Shown in pieces: positions 34,355-43,179 of a stretch of 64,000 bases of DNA; within the stretch, counting starts at the first letter, position 1, and the number at the start of each line of letters is the position of its first letter. Source of the DNA: GCA-002708315 sp964460905 (lineage in GTDB: Bacteria > Bacteroidota > Bacteroidia > Bacteroidales > F082); assembly GCA_964460905.1 (NCBI GenBank), contig CAYWRM010000015.1, positions 31,948 through 95,947 on the forward strand. The letters are read 5' to 3'. The position numbers were made by a program, and so were the translations under genes. The notes below the pieces were generated by a model. The model was not told the DNA's origin. It was given only the letters and a program-made list of their open reading frames with translations, and ran no database searches.

Positions 34355-34681
34355 TTGTAATTAATATTGATCTTATAGCAATATTGACAAAATTAAAACT
34401 TATTAGTTAATACAATATTGCATTCTGTTAATAATTGGAAAATGTAATAAAAAAAAGGGGTGTGGGGGCGAAAAGGCGAGAGAGTGAATCATATCGCCCC
34501 TCGTCCTTTCGAATTTACTTCTGCTCTCATTTACCTGCACGATTTCGCACACTTCGTGTAGTGGGCTCGAACACTATTAATTATGCTTGTTTTTATTATC
34601 AGCACATTATCAAACATATACATACAATGGCATAATTATGGTTATCGAAACATAAGTTTTACAGAAAAATTTTCAGCGACT
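34355..34681. other. Divergent intergenic region with a GC-rich patch
   Basis: 327 bases between the sensor kinase and the ABC ATPase genes. It holds a -7 box for the kinase at 34388-34395. It also has an abnormal patch at about 34451-34575, much richer in G and C than its flanks, with a seven-base inverted repeat (GGGGCGA 34465-34471, TCGCCCC 34494-34500). No gene is supported. The patch ends in a T-loop-like string on the minus strand but no cloverleaf can be drawn. Confidence 0.5.
34388..34395 (-). promoter_or_regulatory. TAnnTTTG -7 box of the sensor kinase gene
   Basis: The minus strand reads TAATTTTG, 33 bases before the kinase start codon. Confidence 0.5.
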
Positions 34682-35395
34682 ATGATTAGTCTTAAAAACA
34701 TAAATAAGTCCTATATTACAGGTAGTAATAGCCTTCATGTATTAAAAGGTATCGACCTCAATATTAACCAAGGTGAGCTTGTATCTATCATGGGTTCATC
34801 GGGTTCCGGTAAATCTACATTGCTCAATATTATTGGAATGTTAGATAATTATGAAACCGGTGAGTTCAGCCTTAATGGAGAAATCATAAAAAACCTTAGT
34901 GAAAAAAGATCAGCTCACTTAAGAAATAAATTTATTGGTTTTGTATTTCAATCATTCAATCTGATATCGTTTAAAAATGCTATGGAAAATGTTGCACTTC
35001 CTTTGTATTATCAGAAAGTAAGCCGTAAGAAAAGAAATATGTTGGCAATGGAATATTTGGACAAAATGGGACTTGCCGATTGGGCACATCACCTTCCAAA
35101 TGAACTTTCAGGAGGACAAAAACAAAGACTTGCAATAGCAAGAGCTCTTATCTCAAAACCAAAAGTTATACTTGCTGATGAGCCAACAGGAGCACTTGAT
35201 TCAACTACTTCAATTGAAGTCATGAAACTTTTCAAAGAGATACATCAATCAGGGATTACTATTTTAATTGTAACCCATGAAAGAGAGATTGCTGCAGAAA
35301 CCGAAAGGATTATAAGGTTGAAAGATGGTGTGATCGACACAATTATTGAAAATGGACAAAGAAAAGAATGGCTTCATTCCCAGAATATGGCGTAG
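34682..35395 (+). CDS. ABC transporter ATPase, MacB/LolD type
   Basis: A 237-residue ATPase. The start at 34682 (MISLKNINKSYITG) gives the standard N-terminus of the family; the in-frame start at 34583 would add 33 residues with no family match. Walker A MGSSGSGKST, Q-loop VFQSFNL, signature LSGGQKQRLAIARAL, Walker B VILADEPTGALD and the switch histidine in VTHE are complete. This subgroup drives mechanotransmission-type exporters with FtsX-like permeases. Two such permeases and an adaptor follow on the same strand. Confidence 0.94.
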   Translation: MISLKNINKSYITGSNSLHVLKGIDLNINQGELVSIMGSSGSGKSTLLNIIGMLDNYETGEFSLNGEIIKNLSEKRSAHLRNKFIGFVFQSFNLISFKNAMENVALPLYYQKVSRKKRNMLAMEYLDKMGLADWAHHLPNELSGGQKQRLAIARALISKPKVILADEPTGALDSTTSIEVMKLFKEIHQSGITILIVTHEREIAAETERIIRLKDGVIDTIIENGQRKEWLHSQNMA

Positions 35396-35442
35396 ATTAA
35401 TGAATTATTATTTACGATTAAAATAGTATTAGAACCTATATT

Positions 35443-36675
35443 ATGTTCGACATAGATAAATGGCAGGAAATATTTGATACAATTAGCAAGAACAAAATGC
35501 GAACGTTGCTAACTGGGTTTAGTGTTGCATGGGGTATTTTTATGCTGGTAGTTTTGTTAGGGTCAGGATATGGTCTCGAAAATGGTGTAAGAAAAGAATT
35601 TGAAGGTGATGCAATAAATTATATCTCGATAAGCTCAGGAGTTATGTCGAAAGCATATAAAGGCATGAAACCCGGCAGGAGGATTAGATTTAGTAATGAA
35701 GACTATGATATGCTTAGCACTATGGAAAATGTTGATCATAGCTCTACGCGTACCAGGATATTTCAAAACAACTTGTTATCATACAAAAATGAGTATGGCT
35801 CGTTCGATATTTTTGCGATTTTACCAGCATATAAATATGTTGAATCATTGGAAATGATTAACGGCAGGTTTCTCAATAAGAATGACATAGATGATTTTAG
35901 AAAAGTTGTTGTTCTTGGCAGACTTGTTTATGAAGCTTTATTTAAAGATGCAGAAGATGCTATAGATAAATATGTGAAAGTTAGCGGAGTACCTTTTAAA
36001 GTAGTTGGGGTCTTCAACGACCCTGGATCTGACAGGGATCTCTTGCGAGTTTATATTCCTATTTCAACTGCACAGAGAGTCTTTAATATGGGCGACTATA
36101 TTAGATCAGTTCATTTTAACCTTGATGATGGTACTATTGAACAAAGTTTGCAGGTTGTTGAAGAAGCTAAAAAGCAACTTGCCGCAAAACATAAGTTCGA
36201 TCCTGAGGATCAGCGAGCTCTATTCATTTTTAACAGTATTGAAAATTACCAGCAGTTTATGAGCCTGTTTGCAGGCATACGCCTTTTTATATGGATTATT
36301 GGCGCAGGAACAATTATTTCAGGAATTGTTGGTGTTAGCAATATAATGATGATAGTTGTAAAAGAACGCACTAAGGAAATTGGCATACGAAAAGCACTTG
36401 GAGCAACACCTTTCTCTATTATTAGCCTAATTCTTCAGGAATCTATTTTAATTACTGCTATTGCAGGATATATTGGATTAGTTGTTGGTGTTGGCTTACT
36501 TGAATTGGTTTCAAGCTCACTTCCTTCTGTCGATTATTTCGCAAACCCCGAAATAAACATGAATGTTGCTCTAATTGCAACAGGTTTATTAGTTGTGGCT
36601 GGGGCTATTGCCGGGTATGTTCCGGCTCAAAGAGCAGCATCGGTAAAACCTGTAATTGCACTACGTGATGAATAA
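35443..36675 (+). CDS. MacB/FtsX-type ABC permease 1
   Basis: A 410-residue permease with one N-terminal membrane span, a large periplasmic MacB_PCD domain (about 45-265) and an FtsX domain with three spans. The hallmark MIVVKERTKEIGIRKALGA lies after the second span, and AGYVPAQRAASVKPVIALRDE closes the protein. It shares layout and many motifs with the next gene, so the pair probably forms a heterodimer around the ATPase. The N-terminus FDIDKWQEIFDTISKNKMRT parallels FDKDKWTEILHALGKNKLRT next door. Confidence 0.92.
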   Translation: MFDIDKWQEIFDTISKNKMRTLLTGFSVAWGIFMLVVLLGSGYGLENGVRKEFEGDAINYISISSGVMSKAYKGMKPGRRIRFSNEDYDMLSTMENVDHSSTRTRIFQNNLLSYKNEYGSFDIFAILPAYKYVESLEMINGRFLNKNDIDDFRKVVVLGRLVYEALFKDAEDAIDKYVKVSGVPFKVVGVFNDPGSDRDLLRVYIPISTAQRVFNMGDYIRSVHFNLDDGTIEQSLQVVEEAKKQLAAKHKFDPEDQRALFIFNSIENYQQFMSLFAGIRLFIWIIGAGTIISGIVGVSNIMMIVVKERTKEIGIRKALGATPFSIISLILQESILITAIAGYIGLVVGVGLLELVSSSLPSVDYFANPEINMNVALIATGLLVVAGAIAGYVPAQRAASVKPVIALRDE

Positions 36676-36701
36676 AATTATCAGTACTCGAAACTAAAGA
36701 T

Positions 36702-37970
36702 ATGTATTTGTTTGACAAAGATAAGTGGACCGAAATACTGCATGCACTTGGTAAAAATAAACTAAGAACATTTTTTACTGCTTTTGGTGTTTTTTGGGGG
36801 ATTTTCATGCTGGTAATAATGCTCGGTTCCGGAAAGGGTCTTGAAAATGGAGTTAATCAGGGTATGGGAGATATGGCAAATAATGCGTTGTTTATGTGGA
36901 CTCAACCAACAACTATTTCTTACAAGGGGTTTCCAAGAGGCCGTAGATATAATTTTAGGAACGATGATACAAAAGCCTTAAGAAAGAATATTCCGGAACT
37001 GGAATATATTGCTCCAAGGTTACAGGTTTTTAGTGCTGAAGGTGACAACAATGTTGTTAGAGGAGAACGCACTGCTGCGTTTTCAATACAAGGCGATTAT
37101 CCTGATATGAATGAAATTGACCCCATGAATATTAATTTAGGGAGATTCATAAACCAAAATGATATTGAAGACAAACGAAAGATAATTGTAATTGGAACCA
37201 GGGTTAAAGATGAGATGTTTGAAAAGGATGAAGAACCAATTGGAGAATATTTAAGAATTCGTGGAGTATATTTTAAGGTTGTTGGTGTTTTCTCTTCAAA
37301 AAAGAACGACCAACAAGCCGAACGTGAAAATCAACAAATATTTATGCCCTTTACAACACTGCAACAAACTTATAATATGGGTGATATAGTGGGATGGTAT
37401 TCCATGACATCCTACAAAGAAGTCCCGGCATCAGTTGCATTGGAGAAAGCAAAAAAACTCATGCGCGAACGACATTCAATTGCTCCTGATGACGAAAGAG
37501 CTGTGGGATCATTTAATGTTGAAACTGAGTTTCAGAAAATGGAAAACTTATTTTCAGGCATAAATGGGCTAATATGGATTGTTGGTATAGGAACGCTATT
37601 GGCAGGAGTTATAGGCATTAGCAATATCATGCTAATAGTTGTTAAGGAACGCACCAAAGAAATTGGAATTCAAAGGGCACTGGGTGCAACACCACTGGCA
37701 ATTAAAAGTCAAATTGTACTTGAATCAGTATTACTTACAGCATTAGCCGGGTATATAGGTCTTGTTCTGGGAGTAGGTATGCTCGAATTAATTAATTATC
37801 TGCTTATTACTTTTAATGCATCATCCGACATGTTTGCCCGACCTGAAGTTGATTTTGACAAAGCTATTACGGCTTTAATTATATTAATAATATCAGGTGC
37901 ATTTGCCGGATTAATACCTGCGAGGCGTGCTACACAAATTAAACCCATCGATGCTCTTAGAGATGAGTAA
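36702..37970 (+). CDS. MacB/FtsX-type ABC permease 2
   Basis: A 422-residue paralogue of the preceding permease (26-base gap). It has the same order of first span, MacB_PCD periplasmic domain and three-span FtsX domain, with VKERTKEIGIQRALGATP and the closing ARRATQIKPIDALRDE. Duplicated permeases with one ATPase and one adaptor are common in Bacteroidota, where E. coli MacB instead has all in one chain. The exported substrate is unknown; peptide, lipid or macrolide-like compounds are the family's usual loads. Confidence 0.92.
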   Translation: MYLFDKDKWTEILHALGKNKLRTFFTAFGVFWGIFMLVIMLGSGKGLENGVNQGMGDMANNALFMWTQPTTISYKGFPRGRRYNFRNDDTKALRKNIPELEYIAPRLQVFSAEGDNNVVRGERTAAFSIQGDYPDMNEIDPMNINLGRFINQNDIEDKRKIIVIGTRVKDEMFEKDEEPIGEYLRIRGVYFKVVGVFSSKKNDQQAERENQQIFMPFTTLQQTYNMGDIVGWYSMTSYKEVPASVALEKAKKLMRERHSIAPDDERAVGSFNVETEFQKMENLFSGINGLIWIVGIGTLLAGVIGISNIMLIVVKERTKEIGIQRALGATPLAIKSQIVLESVLLTALAGYIGLVLGVGMLELINYLLITFNASSDMFARPEVDFDKAITALIILIISGAFAGLIPARRATQIKPIDALRDE

Positions 37971-37980
37971 GTAGAGATTA

Positions 37981-38012
37981 AATGATTAAATGATTGAATG
38001 ATTGAATGATTA
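37981..38012. repeat. Tandem 8-base repeat, four units
   Basis: Four copies of AATGATT(A/G) run head to tail, with a further partial copy on the left. The tract fills half of the short gap between the second permease and the adaptor gene and contains several ATG and TGA triplets. Confidence 0.8.
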
Positions 38013-38055
38013 ATGAGATAAACTATAAACATAATAAATACAAACGAGTTAAAAC

Positions 38056-39135
38056 ATGAAAACATTTTTTAAAATATTATTAGGACTGGTACTAGTAGGA
38101 GTAATTGGCTACACAATGTATTTTCTTTACCAAAAATCTCAGGTTAAGCCTATCGTTTATGAAACGGATTCACCGGTGGTGATTGATATTATTAAGAAAA
38201 CAACTGCTACAGGATCTGTTGTGCCACGTAAGGAAATTGAGATAAAACCTATTGTTTCGGGTATTATTGATGAAATTTTTGTTGAAGAGGGTGAGATGGT
38301 TAAAAAAGGTGATATGATTGCCCGTATACGAATCATTCCAAACATGATTAACCTTAACAATGCCAAATCAAGAATTGAAGTGGCAAATATTAACCTGAAA
38401 GATGCAAAGCGAAATTATGACAGGCAACTAAGCTTATTGGAAAAAGGAGTTATTGCAAAAGCTGATTTTGAGGCATATGAAACGGCTTTTAGTAATTCAC
38501 AAGAGGAGTTGGAAACTGCTCAAGAGACTCTTGAGCTAATACAAGAAGGTCAAACGAAAAAAGCAGGTGCTCAAACAAATACACTTGTAAAGTCAACAAT
38601 TGATGGAATGATATTGAATATGCCGGTAGAAATTGGATATCAGGTTATTGAAGCAAATAACTTTAATGCCGGCACTACTATTGCTACTATTGCCGACATG
38701 GGTGAAATGATATTTGAAGGTAATATTGATGAAACTGAAGTTGGCAAAATTAAAGAAGGCATGCCTTTAATCCTTGTTATAGGCGCTATTGAAGATATTG
38801 AATTTGATGCAATACTAGAGCACATCTCACCAAAAGGAGTTGAAGTTAATGGTGCCGTGCAATTTGAGATTAAAGCAGATGTTAAACTTCTTTCTGATCA
38901 ATTTATTAGATCGGGGTATAGTGCTAATGCAAATATTGTACTCGACAAGGCCGACAGTGTACTTGCTATTTCTGAGAGTTTACTGCAGTTTGAAAATGAT
39001 ACTGTTTTTGTAGAAATTGAAACTTCTCCACAAGTATTTGAGAAAAGATATATAAAGACTGGTATTTCTGATGGTATCAATATTGAAGTTGTTGAAGGAT
39101 TATCGAAAGAAGACAAAATTAAAAAGCAGGGTTAA
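38056..39135 (+). CDS. MacA/HlyD-type periplasmic adaptor
   Basis: A 359-residue membrane-fusion protein. One N-terminal span (about residues 7-25) anchors it in the inner membrane. The lipoyl/barrel-sandwich half starts at IKPIVSGIIDEIFVEEGEMVKKGD, followed by a long coiled-coil hairpin (about 100-170) and the second half (VKSTIDGMILNMPVEIGYQV). A beta-barrel domain and a membrane-proximal domain finish it. It would link the ABC permeases to a TolC-like outer-membrane channel, which is not in the window. Confidence 0.93.
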   Translation: MKTFFKILLGLVLVGVIGYTMYFLYQKSQVKPIVYETDSPVVIDIIKKTTATGSVVPRKEIEIKPIVSGIIDEIFVEEGEMVKKGDMIARIRIIPNMINLNNAKSRIEVANINLKDAKRNYDRQLSLLEKGVIAKADFEAYETAFSNSQEELETAQETLELIQEGQTKKAGAQTNTLVKSTIDGMILNMPVEIGYQVIEANNFNAGTTIATIADMGEMIFEGNIDETEVGKIKEGMPLILVIGAIEDIEFDAILEHISPKGVEVNGAVQFEIKADVKLLSDQFIRSGYSANANIVLDKADSVLAISESLLQFENDTVFVEIETSPQVFEKRYIKTGISDGINIEVVEGLSKEDKIKKQG

Positions 39136-39193
39136 CAATAAATATTTACAGATATAAATTTAAATTACATCTGATTATTTCTCTTTTTTAGTT

Positions 39194-39240
39194 CAAACCT
39201 ACTTGCCAGTATAATTTGGCAGGTGGGTTTGTCGTTTTAT
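39194..39240 (+). terminator. Hairpin terminator of the exporter operon
   Basis: CAAACCTACTTGCCA pairs, with two G-U pairs, with TGGCAGGTGGGTTTG across an 8-base loop, 58 bases beyond the adaptor stop. A short T-rich stretch (GTTTTAT) follows, so termination may be partial. Confidence 0.6.
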
Positions 39241-39398
39241 GAATGTGAATTAGTACTATCCTTTTTTCTCAGTGTTGAAAAAAGTATAAATTTCATTTTA
39301 ATACGAAGTTCATTATGTTTATATCTAGATTAAATCAGATAATTAAATCAATAATGAATTGAGTAATAAGATTAAATAATCCACTAAAATATAATATC

Positions 39399-39406
39399 TA
39401 CATTTG
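39399..39406 (+). promoter_or_regulatory. TAnnTTTG -7 box of the M49-like gene
   Basis: TACATTTG, a full match, 33 bases before the chosen ATG at 39440. It rules out an upstream TTG at 39404 as the start. Confidence 0.55.
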
Positions 39407-39439
39407 TACCTTTATTATAAATGCGTAAAAATTATTGAT

Positions 39440-41095
39440 ATGAACAAGAGAAATTTAATTATTATTTTAGCCTTCACAGTTATGATGGCATTCGCAGGAT
39501 GTTGTGAACACGTTGAAAAAAAATCTGAAAATAATGAAACTACTGAACAAGGCTATAAAATGAAAAAGTATGCAAAAGTTAAGCTTACAGCAAATATAAG
39601 TCACCTTAGCAGTAATCAAAAGGAAATGCTGAAATTACTTTTTAAAGCAGCTGATTTAATGGACGAAATATTTTGGCAAGAGAATGTTGAAGCAAAAGAT
39701 GCTTTTATGCTGGGTATTAACAATGAAAAAGACAGGAATTATGCTTTAATTAATTATGGCCCATGGGATGAAATGAATAATCTTGCTCCTTTTATTGAAG
39801 GTTATGGTGCTAAACCTGTTGGAGCACAATTTTATCCTGAAAACATGACAGTTGAGGAATTTGAGAAATTTGAAGACCCCAATAAGACTAGCCTGTACAC
39901 TTTAATTAGAAGAAATAACAAGACAAGTGAACTGGAAACCGTTTGGTACCACGAAGGATTTAAAGATCAAGTGGAAATGGCTGCAGCATTACTTGAGGAA
40001 GCTTCACGCCTGGCAGAAGATAAGGGCTTTGCTAATTATCTTAAACTAAGGGCTAAGGCATTACTTACCGATGATTATTTTGAAAGCGATATGGCATGGA
40101 TGGAAATGAAGAATAATCATATTGATATGGTTGTTGGCCCAATTGAAAATTACACTGATGGCTTATTTGGATATAAAGCAGCGCATGAATCATTTATCCT
40201 TCTAAAAGATGTTGAATGGAGTGATAAATTGGCAAAATATGCACATTATCTTCCACAACTTCAAAAAGAACTACCGGTTGAGCAGAAATATAAAAACGAA
40301 GTCCCCGGCTCCGATGCGCAGCTTAATGCTTATGATGTAATTTACTATGCAGGCGATTGCAATATGGCCGGCAAAACAATTGCTATTAATTTACCAAATG
40401 ATGAGCGTGTTCAGCTGGAAAAAGGAACTCGTAAGTTGCAATTAAAAAATGCTATGCAAGCTAAATTTGATAAAATTCTGGTGCCAATTTCTGACGTATT
40501 AATTGCAGAAGATCAGCGTAGTTATATTACATTTGATGCTTTCTTTTCCAATACTATGTTTCACGAAGTGGCACATGGAATGGGTATAAAAAATACAATT
40601 AATGGAAATGGACCGGTTCGTAAGGTACTGAAAGAAAAATATTCAGCAATCGAAGAAGGAAAGGCAGATATACTAGGATTATTTTTGGTTACAAAATTAA
40701 ATGAAATGGGTGTTTTTAACGATACTGATTTGATGGATAATTATGTGACATTTATGGCAGGTATTTTCCGTTCGGTAAGGTTTGGAGCATCCAGTGCTCA
40801 CGGTATGGCCAATATGCTTCGCTTTAGTTTTTTCCGTGAAAAAGGCGCTTTTACTAGAAATGCTGCAGGTACTTATTCGGTTGATCTGGAAAAAATGAAA
40901 GATGCATCGAAAGAGTTAACTCAAAAAATACTTAAAATCCAAGGTGATGGCAATTATGATGAAGCTAAAGCCTGGATTGATTTAGATGGTAAAATAAGCC
41001 CTCAATTACAAGCTGATCTTGATCGTGTAAACGACCTAGGTATTCCTGTGGATATTTATTTTGAACAAGGGCCTGATGTAATAGGGTTGAATTAG
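39440..41095 (+). CDS. M49 (dipeptidyl-peptidase III)-like lipoprotein metallopeptidase
   Basis: A 551-residue protein from the ATG at 39440 (MNKRNLIIILAF), which gives a lipoprotein signal with lipobox MAFAGC and lipidated C21. The body matches the dipeptidyl-peptidase III-like family, including YHEGFKDQVEMAAALLEEA and the YYAGDCN region. The zinc site is a plain HEVAH (H375, E376, H379), not the HExxxH of classical DPP III, with the second motif EEGKAD (E405, E406) giving the third ligand. It should sit in the membrane or on the cell surface and cleave peptides, but some relatives of this subgroup have no shown activity. It is a single-gene unit between two terminators. Confidence 0.82.
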   Translation: MNKRNLIIILAFTVMMAFAGCCEHVEKKSENNETTEQGYKMKKYAKVKLTANISHLSSNQKEMLKLLFKAADLMDEIFWQENVEAKDAFMLGINNEKDRNYALINYGPWDEMNNLAPFIEGYGAKPVGAQFYPENMTVEEFEKFEDPNKTSLYTLIRRNNKTSELETVWYHEGFKDQVEMAAALLEEASRLAEDKGFANYLKLRAKALLTDDYFESDMAWMEMKNNHIDMVVGPIENYTDGLFGYKAAHESFILLKDVEWSDKLAKYAHYLPQLQKELPVEQKYKNEVPGSDAQLNAYDVIYYAGDCNMAGKTIAINLPNDERVQLEKGTRKLQLKNAMQAKFDKILVPISDVLIAEDQRSYITFDAFFSNTMFHEVAHGMGIKNTINGNGPVRKVLKEKYSAIEEGKADILGLFLVTKLNEMGVFNDTDLMDNYVTFMAGIFRSVRFGASSAHGMANMLRFSFFREKGAFTRNAAGTYSVDLEKMKDASKELTQKILKIQGDGNYDEAKAWIDLDGKISPQLQADLDRVNDLGIPVDIYFEQGPDVIGLN

Positions 41096-41131
41096 AAAAC
41101 AGTCAATACTGTAATTACAATATTGAAACAA

Positions 41132-41170
41132 AAAAGGGAGGTTGCTATGCAGCACCTCCCTTTTATTTTG
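41132..41170. terminator. Bidirectional hairpin terminator
   Basis: AAAAGGGAGGT-GCT pairs with AGCACCTCCCTTTT around a four-base loop, with one bulged T, followed by TTTTATTTTG. It lies between the convergent M49-like and htpG genes and works for both. Confidence 0.9.
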
Positions 41171-41185
41171 TCAAAATTAGAAATT

Positions 41186-43102
41186 TTAAATATTACTAAT
41201 ATTCCTCTTAATATAATCATTTAGTTCTTTACCAACAAGTAGATTTTTAGCCAGCCTGGCCAGATCATACATTTGTTTAATAACTCCATCTTGTTTGTCG
41301 GCATTTTTTTCATCCATTATTTTAGTGATAAGTGGATTATTTGTATTAACGATCATTTCAAATGTTTCAGGGAGGTTTCCCATACCCATCATCATACCAC
41401 CACCGCCACCGAGTTTCTCCATATCTTTCATGCGGCGCATAAATTCATTTTGAGCAATGGTAACAGGCATGTCGGTTTCGCTCAGGCTTTCAAATACAAC
41501 ATTATAAGTTTCTTTACTTATGTTACGTTCAATAACTTCTTTGAGTGTTTCCTTTTGTTTGTCATCAAGTTTTGAAGGAATTTCTTCATCTTTAGTAATT
41601 ATTTTATCGATTGTATTTGAATCTACACGGGCGAACGTAGAATCTTTAAATTTTTGTTCGAGGCTATTAATTAGGTGACTATCTAATACGCCATCCATTA
41701 ATAATACATCATAACCTCTTTCGGTAGCGGTTTCAATGTAGGAATACTGCTCATCTTTATTAGTAGCATATAAATAAACCAGTTTTTTATCTTTGTCTTT
41801 CTGAGTTTTTTCAATATGTTTTTTATACTCATCAAAAGTGAAATATTTACCTTCTACATTTTTAAGCAGTGCAAACTTTTCTGCTTTTTCGTAGAACTTC
41901 TCTTCTGAGATCATTCCATAGGCAATAAATATTTTTATGTCATCCCACTTTTTCTCAAAAGCTTCACGATCATTTTTAAAGAGTTCAGCAAGTTTATCAG
42001 CAACCTTTCGGGTAATGTAATTTGAAATCTTCTTTACATTTCCATCACTCTGTAAATATGAGCGACTTACGTTAAGCGGAATGTCAGGTGAGTCTATAAC
42101 ACCATGCAATAATGTAAGGAAGTCAGGAACAATACCTTCAACAGAATCGGTAACAAATACTTGGTTACTATACAATTGAATTTTATTTCGTTGCATTTCA
42201 TAATCCTTTTTAACCTTTGGGAAGTATAGTATTCCAGTTAGGTTAAATGGATAATCAACGTTTAGGTGGATATGGAATAATGGTTCTTCAAATGAGTAAG
42301 GGTACAGCTCGCGATAGAAGTTTTTATAATCGTCGTCAGTAGCTTCACTTGGCTTTTTCTTCCAAAGAGGATTTGTATTATTGATGATTTTTGGTTTTTC
42401 AACCTCTTTCATCTCTTGTTTGCCATCCTTATCTTTTTTGCCTTCTATGGGCTCTTGAACCTTTTCCATTCCAAATTGGATTGGCACAGGAAGAAATTTG
42501 CAGTACTTATTTAATAATTCGTTTATTTTAAAGTCTTCCAGAAATTCTTTGTTTTCATCATCAATATGAAGAATAACTTCAGTTCCTCTATCATCTTTTT
42601 CAATTTCTTCAATCGAGTAATTTGGGCTACCGTCGCATTCCCATTTAACAGGTTTTGTGCTGCCACCTTTTTTGTAAGTCTTGGTTTTTATTTCAACCAT
42701 GTCACTTACCATAAATGATGAATAGAAACCTAAACCAAAATGGCCAATAATATTATTCTGCTCAGCTTCACTTTTAGTTTTAAATTTTTTTACAAATTCT
42801 TCGGCACTTGAAAAAGCAATTTGGTTGATGTACTTTTTAACTTCATCACCTGTCATTCCAATACCACGATCCCGAACAGTAATTGTTTTTTTCTTCTTGT
42901 CAACTTCAACATGAATAGTAAGGTCACCTAACTCTCCAGTAAATTTACCGATTGATGCAAGAGTCTTCAGTTTTGAAGTAGCATCGGTAGCATTTGAAAT
43001 AAGCTCGCGTAAAAATATTTCATGATCTGAATAGAGGAATTTTTTAATAATTGGAAAAATATCCTCAGTTTTGATATCTATTTTGCCTTTTTGTACAGTC
43101 AT
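41186..43102 (-). CDS. htpG: Chaperone HtpG (Hsp90)
   Basis: A 638-residue Hsp90 when started at the ATG at 43102 (MTVQKGKIDIKTEDIF). The open frame extends to 43150, but the added 16 residues do not match Hsp90 N-termini. The GHKL ATP site shows ELISNATDATSKL, DRGIGMTGDEV, GHFGLGFYSSFMV and DRGTEVILH. A charged linker (EGKKDKDGKQE) leads to the middle domain (LFHIHLNVDYPFNLTGILYFP, SRSYLQSD) and the dimerisation tail. No CIRCE or other heat-shock operator is visible. Confidence 0.96.
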   Translation of the reverse strand: MTVQKGKIDIKTEDIFPIIKKFLYSDHEIFLRELISNATDATSKLKTLASIGKFTGELGDLTIHVEVDKKKKTITVRDRGIGMTGDEVKKYINQIAFSSAEEFVKKFKTKSEAEQNNIIGHFGLGFYSSFMVSDMVEIKTKTYKKGGSTKPVKWECDGSPNYSIEEIEKDDRGTEVILHIDDENKEFLEDFKINELLNKYCKFLPVPIQFGMEKVQEPIEGKKDKDGKQEMKEVEKPKIINNTNPLWKKKPSEATDDDYKNFYRELYPYSFEEPLFHIHLNVDYPFNLTGILYFPKVKKDYEMQRNKIQLYSNQVFVTDSVEGIVPDFLTLLHGVIDSPDIPLNVSRSYLQSDGNVKKISNYITRKVADKLAELFKNDREAFEKKWDDIKIFIAYGMISEEKFYEKAEKFALLKNVEGKYFTFDEYKKHIEKTQKDKDKKLVYLYATNKDEQYSYIETATERGYDVLLMDGVLDSHLINSLEQKFKDSTFARVDSNTIDKIITKDEEIPSKLDDKQKETLKEVIERNISKETYNVVFESLSETDMPVTIAQNEFMRRMKDMEKLGGGGGMMMGMGNLPETFEMIVNTNNPLITKIMDEKNADKQDGVIKQMYDLARLAKNLLVGKELNDYIKRNISNI

Positions 43103-43179
43103 TTTATAATAGTTTATGTTTGACTGCATAAATATCAAAGCATGTGCCAATGGCAGTAAGGTGACAAAATGTCTAATTT

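Larger units (their letters stand above)
39136..39439. other. 304-base gap with a hairpin and a promoter box
   Basis: No gene is supported. It contains a long hairpin after the adaptor gene (39194-39231) and a -7 box (39399-39406) for the M49-like gene. The rest is plain AT-rich sequence. Confidence 0.5.

Noticed and set aside
34555..34580. tRNA-like T-loop string on the minus strand (GTGTTCGAGCCC)
   Set aside because: No acceptor, D or anticodon arm of correct size can be drawn around it, and no CCA-type end is present, so no tRNA is called.
34435..34635. Small plus-strand coding region across the GC-rich patch
   Set aside because: The translation is low-complexity and arginine/serine-rich, with no domain; it is an accident of the GC-rich patch.
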